NCBI GenBank assembly: GCA_051006995.1
Contig: JBPCSQ010000029.1
Coordinates: forward strand, 248,001 to 312,000
Reading direction: 5' to 3'
DNA from: JAIQGF01 sp051006995
GTDB lineage: Bacteria > Acidobacteriota > Terriglobia > Terriglobales > Acidobacteriaceae
Length of the DNA stretch: 64,000 bases
Made by a program: the position numbers and the translations under genes. How positions within the stretch are numbered: position 1 is the first letter of the stretch; each line of letters starts with the position of its first letter. Positions 42,536 to 50,567 of the stretch are shown one piece after another. Under the pieces are notes generated by a model, which had not been told where the DNA came from, ran no database searches, and saw only the letters and a program-made list of their open reading frames with translations.

Positions 42536-42753
42536 GAACCATCCTCCTTCAGCTTAGCCGCGGGGACATCCCGCAGGCTCACATCAGCCTGTGACAAAGC
42601 AAGCTCCATGCCAGCCGAGGCGGGCATTGTAAGTAGCTGCTTACGGGGAACTTAGTCCTGTCTCATGTTGAAGATGGCACGAAAGTAATCAGCAAAAGCT
42701 ACACAGGTCGAGCGATTTCTTCCGGGATTGTAAGGATTTGTATCGTGCCGAGA

Positions 42754-43029
42754 TCAATCGAGGAAGGCCACCGACTGCACGCCGGAGACCTCGAAACGCT
42801 TGCGGCAGCGCATGTTCTTGCACATGACCATGTCGTCGCGACGAACCATGTAGGAGCGCGCCTTGGCGAACTTGGCGCGGTCACGCTCGTCAGCGCGGGG
42901 CGGCAACTGGCGTTTCTTGGTGCGCACGATCCAGCCGAGCTCGTACTCGCCGGGCTGGTGACAGTGCGGGCAATTCATGGTCGCCATTTTCTTGTCCTGG
43001 CGCTCGTCGTAAAATTCGCGCTCGTCCAT
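42754..43029 (-). CDS. Small zinc-finger-like protein
   Basis: 91 residues. Two Cys pairs, CPHC (after MATMN) and CKNMRC near the end, can form a four-Cys zinc site around the conserved-looking core YELGWIVRTKKRQLPPR and ARSYMVRRDDMVMCKNM. An internal Met15 could also start it. The function is unknown; nucleic-acid binding is plausible. It is divergent from a short basic protein gene. Confidence 0.65.
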   Translation of the reverse strand: MDEREFYDERQDKKMATMNCPHCHQPGEYELGWIVRTKKRQLPPRADERDRAKFAKARSYMVRRDDMVMCKNMRCRKRFEVSGVQSVAFLD

Positions 43030-43097
43030 GCGGCATGGATTATAGAAGGATTCGGCCGTGCCGCTTCAACTTTCGAGCTAGACTCGTCCATCGAGCC

Positions 43098-43277
43098 ATG
43101 GCGAAGAAGAAGAAACCGAAGCCGTTCCGCGCGGTGACGGCCGTCAAGTCGGCGGCGCGCGAGCATATTGGTGCGCCTCCGCCGACGCGGCGCGTACCCG
43201 ACGTAACCAAGCAGGAAAAAACGAAGCACAAGCCGACGCTGTCGAAAATGCTGGCCGATCCGGATGCGAGCCAGTGA
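43098..43277 (+). CDS. Short basic protein of unknown function
   Basis: 59 residues from the ATG at 43098: Lys-rich start (AKKKKPKPFRAVTAVKSAAR) and a polar remainder (RVPDVTKQEKTKHKPTLSKM). The composition suggests a disordered nucleic-acid-binding peptide. Upstream in-frame codons overlap the divergent gene's start region and were not used. Support is coding composition only. Confidence 0.45.
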   Translation: MAKKKKPKPFRAVTAVKSAAREHIGAPPPTRRVPDVTKQEKTKHKPTLSKMLADPDASQ

Positions 43278-43374
43278 GAGGGCTCTAGGCAGACCGGCAT
43301 TTGCGAGCGTCGGGCCCCGCTGGAGTGCAGGTTTGCTCTGGGTCTGTGCGGCAGATAAAATAGCATTACGGTGT

Positions 43375-43451
43375 AGGCGCGTAGCTCAGTTGGTTAGAGC
43401 GCTTCCTTGACACGGAAGAGGTCGCTGGTTCGAGTCCAGTCGTGCCTACCA
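43375..43451 (+). tRNA. tRNA-Val (GAC)
   Basis: A 77-base cloverleaf: acceptor AGGCGCG pairs with CGTGCCT (one G-T), D-arm GCTC/GAGC, anticodon stem CTTCC/GGAAG with loop TTGACAC (anticodon GAC at 43409-43411), T-arm CTGG-TTCGAGT-CCAG, and an encoded CCA. It reads GUC/GUU valine codons. Confidence 0.95.
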
Positions 43452-43482
43452 TTTCTTAATTTCTCCCACACAACTTCCGCAG

Positions 43483-44694
43483 CTAGCGCGCGGCCGCAAG
43501 CATCGTCTCGGCGGCGACCGCGTCCAGCGCCTGGCGCAGGTCGGCGATCAGGTCTTCGACATCCTCGATGCCGACGGAGTAGCGCACCAGGCCGTCGCTG
43601 AATCCGGCAGCGCGACGTTCCTCCGGCGTCATGCCGGCATGTGTCATGGATGCCGGATGCTCGATAAGCGTCTCGACACCGCCGAGTGAAACCGCCAGAG
43701 TCGCGACCTTGACCGCGTCCATCAGCTTGCGGCCGGCATCGAGTCCGCCTTTCAGCTCGAAGCTGATCATCGAGCCGAAGCCCTTCATCTGCCGTTTGGC
43801 GAGCGCGTGCTGCGGATGCGATTCGAGCCCGACGTAGCGCACGCGTTCGACTTCCGCCTGCCGCTCCAACCAGCGTGCAATCTCCAGCGCGTTGTGCTGC
43901 GCGCGCTCGATGCGAATGCCCAGCGTCCTCAGACCGCGCAGCACCAGGAATGCCTGGTGCGGATCCATGTTGCACCCCGAGTTGATCATGACGCCGCGCA
44001 GGAGCTTGCCGACCGAAGCGTCTTTGGTCACCAGGATTCCCCCGACCACGTCGGCATGGCCGTTGATGAACTTGGTCACGGAGTGCAGGACGATGTCGGC
44101 GCCAAGTTCCAGCGGCTTCTGCAGGTAGGGGCTGGCGAACGTGTTATCCACCGCGACCAGGCATCCGCGGGCATGCGCCAACTCCGCCACGGCGGCGATG
44201 TCGGTGACCTGCATGGTTGGGTTGGCAGGCGTTTCGATGTACACCAAGCGGGTGTTGGGCCGGATGGCATTGTGAACGTTGGCGACGTCCGACGTATCTA
44301 CGTAGGTGGATTCCACGCCGAAGCGGGAGAAATGGTTCTCGATCAGGCCGCGGCTGGGCCCATACAACGACGCTGTGCTCACCAGGTGCGCGCCGGTGCT
44401 CAAGGTTCCAAGATAAAGCGTGCAGACCGCGCCCATGCCGGAACTGGTGGCGATGCCCACGCTGCCGTTTTCCAGTTCGGCCACACTCTCTTCCAGCGCG
44501 CGAATGGTCGGATTGGCGATGCGCGTGTAGATGTAGCCGTCTTCCTGCCCGGCAAACAACGCTGCTCCGTGGCGCGCGTCATGGAAGGCGAAGGTGGAAG
44601 TCTGGTAAATGGGAACGTTGACCGACCCGGTCGGGTCGGCGCGGTGGCCGGCGTGAATGAGCTTGCTGTTGATGCCCAGATGCTTGGTGTCCAT
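43483..44694 (-). CDS. PLP-dependent trans-sulfuration enzyme (methionine gamma-lyase/cystathionine gamma-synthase-like)
   Basis: 403 residues from the ATG at 44694, preceded by AGGAAGG. Cys/Met-metabolism PLP fold: NSKLIHAGHRADPTGSVNVP, YQTSTFAF, YTRIANPT, the PLP-binding SSGMGAVCTLYLGTLSTGAH, VAVDNTFASPYLQKPLELGA and the Schiff-base Lys in HSVTKFINGHADVVGG. The sequence cannot separate methionine gamma-lyase, cystathionine gamma-lyase and gamma-synthase with certainty. It is divergent from a cysteine-desulfurase-like gene, so sulfur amino acid metabolism may link the two. Confidence 0.88.
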   Translation of the reverse strand: MDTKHLGINSKLIHAGHRADPTGSVNVPIYQTSTFAFHDARHGAALFAGQEDGYIYTRIANPTIRALEESVAELENGSVGIATSSGMGAVCTLYLGTLSTGAHLVSTASLYGPSRGLIENHFSRFGVESTYVDTSDVANVHNAIRPNTRLVYIETPANPTMQVTDIAAVAELAHARGCLVAVDNTFASPYLQKPLELGADIVLHSVTKFINGHADVVGGILVTKDASVGKLLRGVMINSGCNMDPHQAFLVLRGLRTLGIRIERAQHNALEIARWLERQAEVERVRYVGLESHPQHALAKRQMKGFGSMISFELKGGLDAGRKLMDAVKVATLAVSLGGVETLIEHPASMTHAGMTPEERRAAGFSDGLVRYSVGIEDVEDLIADLRQALDAVAAETMLAAAR

Positions 44695-44829
44695 AGCCTT
44701 CCTCACACAGAAGACACTGCCCAACTTATGAGTTTCGCGCACCGCCGGCCCGGGCAACAGTGACACTCCGCACTGAAGGGAGTGACTTGGCCAGGCCGTC
44801 TCCCAGCTTGGGCGTAAAGCCCGGCGTGA

Positions 44830-44872
44830 GGTGATGATCGTCACAGCCGCTTCGCAGCCGGGTCCCTAGGCT
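44830..44872 (+). promoter_or_regulatory. CRP/FNR-type box with -10 element (plus-strand promoter)
   Basis: GGTGATGATCGTCACA (44830-44845, centre 44837.5) is followed by TAGGCT at 44867-44872, 29.5 bp from the centre. The segment TAGGCTAGGAGCAG matches TAGGCTTGGAGCAG at the 18970 promoter in 13 of 14 positions. Confidence 0.65.
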
Positions 44873-44883
44873 AGGAGCAGCTC

Positions 44884-46092
44884 ATGGAAAAAGACTTTAT
44901 CTACCTCGATAACGCCGCCACGGTATGGCCGAAGCCGGAGGCGATTTATCAGTACATGATCGATTTTTACCGCAGCACCGGGGTCAACCCTGGCCGCAGC
45001 GGCTACGACCTGGCGCTGGAGGCCGGCTCGATGCTGGATCGCCTGCGCAAGCGCCTAACTAAGTTTTTCGGCGGTGATGAGGATGCACCCGAGCGCCTCT
45101 GCTTCGGCTACAACGCAACCGACGCCCTCAACCTGATCATCGCCGGCTCGCTGGCTTCCGGCGACCACGTAATCACCACCAACCTGGAACATAACTCGGT
45201 CATTCGTCCGGTGAACCATCTGGTGCGCGACGGCGGCGTGACCGCGACCTTCGTTCCGTTTGACAGCAACGGCTTTGTGGATCCCAATGACATCGCGAGA
45301 GCAATCCGGCCGAACACCAAACTGGTGATCGTGAACCATGCATCGAACGTCATCGGCACAGTTCAGCCGGTGCGGGAAATCGGGCGGATTTGCGGCGAAA
45401 AAGGCGTAACGTTCGCCATCGACACGGCCCAGACGGCGGGCGCCATTCCGATCAACATGAAAGAGATGAACGTGGACGTGCTCGCCTTCACCGGCCACAA
45501 GGCGTTGATGGGCAGCATGGGAATCGGCGGGCTATGCGTTCGCAAGCACGTCCAACTCCGCTCGACGCGCAGCGGAGGCACCGGTGTGCGCTCCGCCGAA
45601 CCATATCACTTGGAGGAATATCCCTGGAGAATGGAATTCGGCACGCCCAATATGGTTGGCGTGGCGGCGCTCTGGGCAGGGCAGGACTGGCTCGACGCTA
45701 CCGGCGTGTCTGCCATCCATGCCCGCGAAATGCGCCTGGCGCGCAAGCTGGTAGATGGATTGCGCACCATCACTGGCGTACGGCTCTATTGCTGCGGCGA
45801 TCTCAGCAACCACCTCTCCACCATCGCGATGAATGTAGAAGGTCTGGAAGCCGCCGACGTCGGCATCATGCTCGATGTAGACCACGACATCGCCACCCGC
45901 ACCGGCCTGCATTGCGCCCCGCTGGTGCACCGCCAGCTTGGAACCATCGACCTCCACGGCGCCGTGCGCTTCTCGATCGGCGCGTTCAATACCGAATCGC
46001 AGATCGACGCAGCCATTCAGGCGGTCGGCAAAATCGCTCGCTGGGCTGCCACGCGCAAGCCGAGAAGTCCCGTAGCGGTTTCTGTTTCCTGA
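44884..46092 (+). CDS. Class V aminotransferase, cysteine desulfurase-like
   Basis: 402 residues. Class V PLP fold with FIYLDNAATVWPKPEAIYQY, FGYNATDALNLIIAG, TTNLEHNSVIRPVNHL, IVNHASNVIGTVQPVREIGR, FAIDTAQTAGAIPINM and the Schiff-base Lys in AFTGHKALMGSMGIGGL. Late in the protein GLHCAPLVHRQLGT provides a Cys in the place of the desulfurase active-site Cys. It could mobilise sulfur from cysteine for Fe-S or other cofactors. The CRP/FNR-like promoter just upstream points to control by oxygen, redox or nutrient state. Confidence 0.82.
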   Translation: MEKDFIYLDNAATVWPKPEAIYQYMIDFYRSTGVNPGRSGYDLALEAGSMLDRLRKRLTKFFGGDEDAPERLCFGYNATDALNLIIAGSLASGDHVITTNLEHNSVIRPVNHLVRDGGVTATFVPFDSNGFVDPNDIARAIRPNTKLVIVNHASNVIGTVQPVREIGRICGEKGVTFAIDTAQTAGAIPINMKEMNVDVLAFTGHKALMGSMGIGGLCVRKHVQLRSTRSGGTGVRSAEPYHLEEYPWRMEFGTPNMVGVAALWAGQDWLDATGVSAIHAREMRLARKLVDGLRTITGVRLYCCGDLSNHLSTIAMNVEGLEAADVGIMLDVDHDIATRTGLHCAPLVHRQLGTIDLHGAVRFSIGAFNTESQIDAAIQAVGKIARWAATRKPRSPVAVSVS

Positions 46093-46108
46093 GTGGTCGG
46101 AGAATTCG

Positions 46109-46648
46109 TTACACGGCAGAGTAAATGCGGCCCGCGAGCTCGGGCCGCTGGAGCTGCACCACCAGAGCCAGCGCCTTGCGCAAATCAGTGTAAGTCGCCG
46201 CGGCCAGGTTCAGCGAAGGCTGCCACCATGGCAGCAGCTCGGCAAACCGCAGCTTCATATCGGCCTCAATGGCATACATGCGGGTGTTGAGCGCCAGCGC
46301 CAGCAGCTTGGCGCCCGCACTGCGGATTCCCTCGTCCGGACTGTGCTGCGCGTACTGGCCCAGCCGCACGAAGACGGCAGCGTTGGCCGAAGCCATGGCT
46401 ACGTACTGGCGGGCGGCGCGGCACCGCAGCCGATGAATTCTGAGATAACTGTTCCAGGGCAACGAGGCGCGCAGATAATTCTCGTCGCTCACGCTGATGA
46501 GATTTTGAAATGCAGCGAGATCGACTGGCTGAGTGCGCCCCAGCAACTGTTCCGGATCGGTGATGGCAGCGGCGTTCCCGCGGATTGCAAATCGAATAGC
46601 AACCACCGCCAGGATGGCCAGGATCGCGACCAGGATCGGAATCGTCAT
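46109..46648 (-). CDS. Membrane-anchored protein of unknown function
   Basis: 179 residues. An N-terminal transmembrane helix (IPILVAILAILAVVAIRFAI) is followed by a mostly helical domain (YLRIHRLRCRAARQYVAMAS, LALALNTRMYAIEADMKLRF). I recognise no family. Its start overlaps the stop of the upstream membrane protein by four bases (ATGA), so the two are translationally coupled. Confidence 0.65.
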   Translation of the reverse strand: MTIPILVAILAILAVVAIRFAIRGNAAAITDPEQLLGRTQPVDLAAFQNLISVSDENYLRASLPWNSYLRIHRLRCRAARQYVAMASANAAVFVRLGQYAQHSPDEGIRSAGAKLLALALNTRMYAIEADMKLRFAELLPWWQPSLNLAAATYTDLRKALALVVQLQRPELAGRIYSAV

Positions 46649-47430
46649 CGGGATAGCAATTCCAACAGGGCCTGGTTCCAGGATGCCAATTGGTTCTCAG
46701 GCACCGTCCGAAGCGCGGTTTTGCCGCTGTCCCTGGCCGATAGGTAATACAGCCAGACCAGCACCGCGCAATTCCAAGCGGCCATTTTGAAGATGGAGTA
46801 TGGGAACGCCGCCAGCGGCCCAGCCGCGCTTCGCGCTACAGCGACAGCTAATTCCACGCTGTTGTACAAGCCCATGCCCATGGCAATCCCGAAAGCATAG
46901 TGGGTCCAGCGCAACGCCAGCGCGGACGACAGTATCAACAAAAATGCGACTAAACCGACTTTGAGGACGGCAGCGGCTATGTCGAAAGCCAGGATTCCGG
47001 CCATCAACTTCTGGGAATCCCCCATCGGAACCGAGGCTGCGACCACGACGGCCACGAAGATGGACATGGCCGCCGACCAGCGGAACAGAATGTCCTGAAG
47101 CTTTCGCAGCCCGGCATGGCCGGCGAACAGTTGTGAATAGATCTGGTACACGATTGCCACGACCAGAAAAACGTCGAGGAGTTCTCCCAACCAATACGCC
47201 CAGAAATAGAAATACGGGTGCTCGCGCCCAAGGTACACGCCCGCCTTGAGCACTTGAATAGCGAGATAAGCAACGAACGCGCCGTACTGGCGCCACATTC
47301 GCCGCCGACACGCCTGCAAGAACGCGAGCATCGCGAGTACTGTGCCCCCTACGAAGAGGCTGTTCGTAACTGCTTGATTCCACGCCATCCGCTGCCGCAA
47401 GAGCATAGCTCCGATCACGGCAAGGGACAA
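46645..47430 (-). CDS. Polytopic membrane protein of unknown function
   Basis: 261 residues with about seven hydrophobic helices, among them SLFVGGTVLAMLAFLQAC, FWAYWLGELLDVFLVVAIVY, MSIFVAVVVAASVPM and AVLKVGLVAFLLILSSALAL. No enzymatic or transport signature is visible. The start is probably one of the first methionines (47430 or Met15). It is coupled by a four-base overlap to the downstream membrane-anchored gene. Confidence 0.65.
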   Translation of the reverse strand: MSLAVIGAMLLRQRMAWNQAVTNSLFVGGTVLAMLAFLQACRRRMWRQYGAFVAYLAIQVLKAGVYLGREHPYFYFWAYWLGELLDVFLVVAIVYQIYSQLFAGHAGLRKLQDILFRWSAAMSIFVAVVVAASVPMGDSQKLMAGILAFDIAAAVLKVGLVAFLLILSSALALRWTHYAFGIAMGMGLYNSVELAVAVARSAAGPLAAFPYSIFKMAAWNCAVLVWLYYLSARDSGKTALRTVPENQLASWNQALLELLSR

Positions 47431-47485
47431 GCGCCATTGCTAACTGCTCGGCCGGCCCCGCTGGCTTAGTTGCCGGCCGGTAACA

Positions 47486-47806
47486 TCATCGCGCCAGGGC
47501 AGCCGGCGGGATCGTCGGTCCGGGAAGAGGACCGTCAGCGAAAACAAGGGAACTCGTCATCCTGGTAGCGGCCGGCGGAATCGTCGGGCCAGGAAGAGGG
47601 CCGTCAGCGAAAACAAGGGAACTCGTCATCCTAGTAGCCGCCGGCGGGATCGTCGGTCCGGGAAGAGGACCGTCAGCGAAAACAAGGGAACTCGTCATCC
47701 TGGTAGCCGCCGGCGGAATCGTCGGGCCAGGAAGAGGGCCGTCGGCAAACACGAAGGAACTCGTGGCCAACAACATGAACAACGCGATCAAGCGGGTTTT
47801 GCGCAT
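47486..47806 (-). CDS. Secreted peptide made of four 23-residue tandem repeats
   Basis: 106 residues. A signal peptide (RKTRLIALFMLLATSSFVFA) leads directly into four near-identical 23-residue units with the core VFADGPLPGPTIPPAATRM. The repeat begins with the same SSxVFA as the signal-peptide cleavage region, so each unit recreates a potential processing site. It is rich in Pro and Gly. No family is recognised. At DNA level the repeat is 69 bp and almost identical between copies. The start is an ATG with a good upstream GGA-rich site. Confidence 0.75.
   Translation of the reverse strand: MRKTRLIALFMLLATSSFVFADGPLPGPTIPPAATRMTSSLVFADGPLPGPTIPPAATRMTSSLVFADGPLPGPTIPPAATRMTSSLVFADGPLPGPTIPPAALAR
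47502..47766. repeat. 69-bp tandem repeat, four copies
   Basis: The marker aactcg recurs at 47551, 47620, 47689 and 47758, an exact 69-bp period. Copies 1 and 3 share 'gtcggtccgggaagaggac' while 2 and 4 share 'gtcgggccaggaagagggc', so a 138-bp dimer appears to have been duplicated. Confidence 0.85.
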
Positions 47807-47927
47807 GGTGGAACTCCTATTTGGCTGTCGAAATTTTTGGTGTCGAAACAGGGATTACTGTGCTATGAGAGTAGCTGTAGTCAACGGCTAGGTTCACTTT
47901 GTTCGAGTTTCGGAAATTGGAACAAAA

Positions 47928-48335
47928 ATGTTTTTTCTGTCCGCATTCGAAGATTTTGTGAATAGGACGGTGCCAGCCATACCCACGATGCTGGGCCGCC
48001 TGGGGTACGTCGCGGGGTTACGCCGCGGCGAACACTACAGCCACTGGGGGCTATCCAGGGTGCATGGCGAGCAGGCCGCCGGCGACGCCATCGCGCAAGC
48101 TCACACCGCCATCTGGCTGGACGTGCTGCGAACCCCGCTGCCCGAGTTGTTCGCGCAGATGCAGGGTGTCAGCCCGGAAGAACGACAGGATTTGCTACGC
48201 GAGCTGGACGAACGCTGGAACGACGCCGTGCCGCAGGACCTGAGCGGGGGAGTTCCCGCGCATCTCAGTTCAGTTCTCGAGGCCCTCGCTGCGCTTTCGC
48301 GGGCAGCGCAGGCGCCAGTTCGCCGAGCCGCATAG
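47928..48335 (+). CDS. Small soluble protein of unknown function
   Basis: 135 residues, predicted mostly helical: SAFEDFVNRTVPAIPTMLGR, GEQAAGDAIAQAHTAIWLDV, LPELFAQMQGVSPEERQDLL. No signal peptide and no recognisable family. It converges on the XRE regulator gene and their coding ends overlap by 71 bases, so one of the two annotated ends, or this gene itself, may be less secure. Confidence 0.55.
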   Translation: MFFLSAFEDFVNRTVPAIPTMLGRLGYVAGLRRGEHYSHWGLSRVHGEQAAGDAIAQAHTAIWLDVLRTPLPELFAQMQGVSPEERQDLLRELDERWNDAVPQDLSGGVPAHLSSVLEALAALSRAAQAPVRRAA

Positions 48336-49065
48336 CCACCCCAATCACCTGTCCGATCACTTCGGCTTCCTGCTGGTCCTTCACGATTCGCGGTTGTACC
48401 GGCGATAGGGGGTGCGGCTGCAACACCAGTTGTCCCGCTCGCACCGCGCACCAGCAGCAGGTGTAGCCTTCGCGGGTTTCGACGAAATAGATGGGCCGCT
48501 CGTACTCGGACCGCCACATTCCTTCCACCACGCGGTTCCGGGACTCATCAATCTGGACAAAGGAACCGGGAAGGATGATCGGATACATGGCGTAATCTTC
48601 CGTGCCGATGTACCCATAGCTGAAGTCGGCACCCATGAAATGTTGGAGGTAATCCAGCGGAACGCGGCCCCACTGCTCCACCATGCGCCCGATATTGGAG
48701 GTCTTGCGCAGATCGAAACTGGGATCCATCTTGACCGGCAGTTGGATTTTGACCGGGCTGGCCGTGCTGCACAGGTGCGACTTGGTCAGCTCGATAATGG
48801 AGAAATCAGCGGTGGTTCGGCCCAGGTCGATGCCGTACCAGGAAAGCAATTCGATCAGGCTCTGGCGATAGATCACCGCCAGCGCGTACAGGCGGAAAAT
48901 GCTCGGCACCACGCCCTTGGTTTCGATATCGGAGAGCCGGCTGAGTGGGATCTCGTAATCGTCGTTCTTATACTTCTGTGCCAGCCGGGTGCTGGCAGTC
49001 TCCACCTCGCGGATAGTCAGTCCAAGCTGCTCTCGCAGCGCTCGTAACTGCTGGCCTGCATTCAT
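48265..49065 (-). CDS. XRE-type regulator with degenerate S24 (LexA-like) domain
   Basis: 266 residues. The N-terminal XRE helix-turn-helix is QQLRALREQLGLTIREVETA with LSRLSDIETKGVVPS. The C-terminal half resembles S24 peptidases: DYAMYPIILPGSFVQID, RPIYFVETREGYTCCWC and EVIGQVIGVAMRL. At the catalytic Ser position of the S-M-x-P motif there is Ala159, so self-cleavage is not expected; it may act as a fixed dimerisation or sensing domain. Targets are unknown. It is divergent from a small basic-protein gene with a strong promoter. Confidence 0.75.
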   Translation of the reverse strand: MNAGQQLRALREQLGLTIREVETASTRLAQKYKNDDYEIPLSRLSDIETKGVVPSIFRLYALAVIYRQSLIELLSWYGIDLGRTTADFSIIELTKSHLCSTASPVKIQLPVKMDPSFDLRKTSNIGRMVEQWGRVPLDYLQHFMGADFSYGYIGTEDYAMYPIILPGSFVQIDESRNRVVEGMWRSEYERPIYFVETREGYTCCWCAVRAGQLVLQPHPLSPVQPRIVKDQQEAEVIGQVIGVAMRLGELAPALPAKAQRGPRELN

Positions 49066-49141
49066 GGGTGCCTCAGACGGTTACGTATAGGTATCACCTG
49101 AGTTCAACTTACACAAGGCTTATAGCATCGTCAGGCTGAGC

Positions 49142-49170
49142 TTGGACGTTGCAAAACTACCTGCTACACT
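49142..49170 (+). promoter_or_regulatory. Sigma-70-type promoter
   Basis: TTGGAC (49142-49147), 17-bp spacer, TACACT (49165-49170). The start of the small gene at 49199 follows, with AAAGGAG at 49185-49191. Confidence 0.6.
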
Positions 49171-49198
49171 GCATGGCGCCTTACAAAGGAGAACGCTC

Positions 49199-49420
49199 TT
49201 GCAGATCAGCCATATCCTTACACAGCTGGAAGAGGAACGCGACCGCCTGAACGAAGCCATCGCCGCTCTCCAACGCATCACTCCCACCGGTACCCGGGCT
49301 CCTGCCAGGCATGCCGGCAAACGCCGCAAACGGCGTCTCACCCCTGAGGGGCGGAAACGCTTATCAGAGATGATGAAGAAGCGTTGGGCGGAGCGGAAAA
49401 AAAGGATGCGGGCGGCCTGA
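49199..49420 (+). CDS. Small basic DNA-binding-like protein
   Basis: 73 residues from a TTG at 49199 with AAAGGAG seven bases upstream; a longer reading from 49142 would start inside the promoter. A short coiled coil (HILTQLEEERDRLNEAIAAL) is followed by a Lys/Arg-rich tail, KRRKRRLTPEGRKRLSEMMK then KRWAERKK. The 'LSEMMKKRWAERKK' helix resembles NUMOD-type and other small DNA-binding motifs. Probably nucleoid-associated or regulatory. Confidence 0.65.
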   Translation: MQISHILTQLEEERDRLNEAIAALQRITPTGTRAPARHAGKRRKRRLTPEGRKRLSEMMKKRWAERKKRMRAA

Positions 49421-49501
49421 GCGCCTCCCGCTTCACACCAGTCTTTTGTTACGAATTCGTAACACGTCTCGAAGCTTCGCGACGGGAGGCGTTCCGTTGG
49501 C

Positions 49502-49954
49502 TTACGCCGCGGAACGCCGCTTCGCCGCCCGAAGCTTAACCGCAGCTTTATTGCGAGCCAGCGCCGCGATTTGCGTCTGCTGGTAGCGAAGTGCTTCCGA
49601 GATCATAATCAACAGTTGGGCTCGCCGTGCCAGAAGGAATTCGCATTGCGACCACACCTTCTCAAAATCCGGGTGCCCTCGCTTGACGCCGCGCGGTACT
49701 GGTGACTTCCGTTTTTCTTTCTTAAATGGGGCGCTTTGCACCCATGCATCGAGTTCGTCGGGAAACGCGATCACCGCGCTGCGTTCTCTTCCCTTGGGCC
49801 GATGCGTCGGCAGCCCCAATTCGATTTCCCAGCGCTGCACGGTGCGGACGCCGCGGCCAAGATACCGCGCAACTTCCTTCCAGGAATTCAACATCCGCGC
49901 CCGTTGCGGCCAGGCTTGCATGACGTAGACTTCTTCTTGCACGGCTAATTGCAT
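49502..49954 (-). CDS. HTH (MerR/excisionase-like) DNA-binding protein
   Basis: About 150 residues from the ATG at 49954, which overlaps the stop of the upstream receiver gene; ATGs at 49921 and 49894 are alternatives. The HTH_17-like segment is LNSWKEVARYLGRGVRTVQR with WEIELGLPTHRPKGRERSAV and IAFPDELDAWV. The C-terminal half is basic and helical (LLARRAQLLIMISEALRYQQ). Coupled to the receiver protein, it may be the DNA-binding output of that signalling pair. Confidence 0.65.
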   Translation of the reverse strand: MQLAVQEEVYVMQAWPQRARMLNSWKEVARYLGRGVRTVQRWEIELGLPTHRPKGRERSAVIAFPDELDAWVQSAPFKKEKRKSPVPRGVKRGHPDFEKVWSQCEFLLARRAQLLIMISEALRYQQTQIAALARNKAAVKLRAAKRRSAA

Positions 49955-50469
49955 CGCTGCACCCGCTGCTGCTCGAAACGCCGGTTTGACCTGCCGCAGC
50001 TTCGGGGCTGTGTAGCTACCCACGTGGAAAGTAGCCCAATCAAATCGCGAGGCTCGATCGGTTTGGTTAGAAAGTGGAACTGCTCGCCCAGTTCCGCCAC
50101 CGAATGCATTACCTGATAGCTGGCGGGACTCCCCGAAATCAGCACCGTGCGGCACGAAGGCCAGAGTTCTCGCATATGTTTGGCCAGTTGCACGCCATCC
50201 ATCTGCTTCATGCAAATGTCGCTGATCAATACGTCGGGTTTGGACTTGCGTGCCACCACCATCGCAGCTTCGCCGCTGTAAGCAGCCGACGCCGAAAATC
50301 CCTCCCTGGAAAGGATCGCAACCAGCGAGTCGGCGATCACACGCTCATCATCCACCACCAGGACGTGTAGCCGTCGCTTGGCCGCACCGCGTTTCGTCCT
50401 AAGCGAATCTCCCATCAGGCCGCGCCGGCGCAATTCCTGCAAGCTCACTGTTTCGAATTTCGTTTTCAT
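49945..50469 (-). CDS. Single-domain response regulator (receiver)
   Basis: 174 residues. After about 32 basic residues comes a receiver domain: LHVLVVDDERVIADSLVAIL with the acidic pair, phospho-acceptor Asp in VLISDICMKQMDG, Ser/Thr in TVLISGSPAS and Lys in FLTKPIEPRDL. No output domain is attached. GGAG lies eight bases upstream of the ATG. Its end overlaps the HTH gene by about 10 bases, so the two are made together. No partner kinase is adjacent. Confidence 0.85.
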   Translation of the reverse strand: MKTKFETVSLQELRRRGLMGDSLRTKRGAAKRRLHVLVVDDERVIADSLVAILSREGFSASAAYSGEAAMVVARKSKPDVLISDICMKQMDGVQLAKHMRELWPSCRTVLISGSPASYQVMHSVAELGEQFHFLTKPIEPRDLIGLLSTWVATQPRSCGRSNRRFEQQRVQRCN

Positions 50470-50567
50470 GACCCAACTCCAGTCTCACCGTAGCAGCCTG
50501 CGCCAGATACGGGGAGACTCTTTACCGCCGCGGTTTACCCGAGGAGAGCAGCGATTGTATTTTCCAG

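Noticed and set aside
42579..42594. TCACATCAGCCTGTGA palindrome
   Set aside because: Same 5-6-5 layout as the CRP/FNR boxes but the half-sites are in the opposite orientation and no -10 is at the shared distance.
44695..44883. Possible SAM or other riboswitch before the trans-sulfuration gene
   Set aside because: I see no conserved stem-loop pattern, only the CRP/FNR-type box for the divergent gene.
47502..47766. Regular repeats considered as a CRISPR array
   Set aside because: Period is 69 bp with no distinct spacers, and the repeats are in frame inside a secreted peptide gene.
50025..50035. CCACGTGG core considered as a second parS
   Set aside because: Only the central 8 bp match; flanks are not palindromic and it lies within the receiver coding region.
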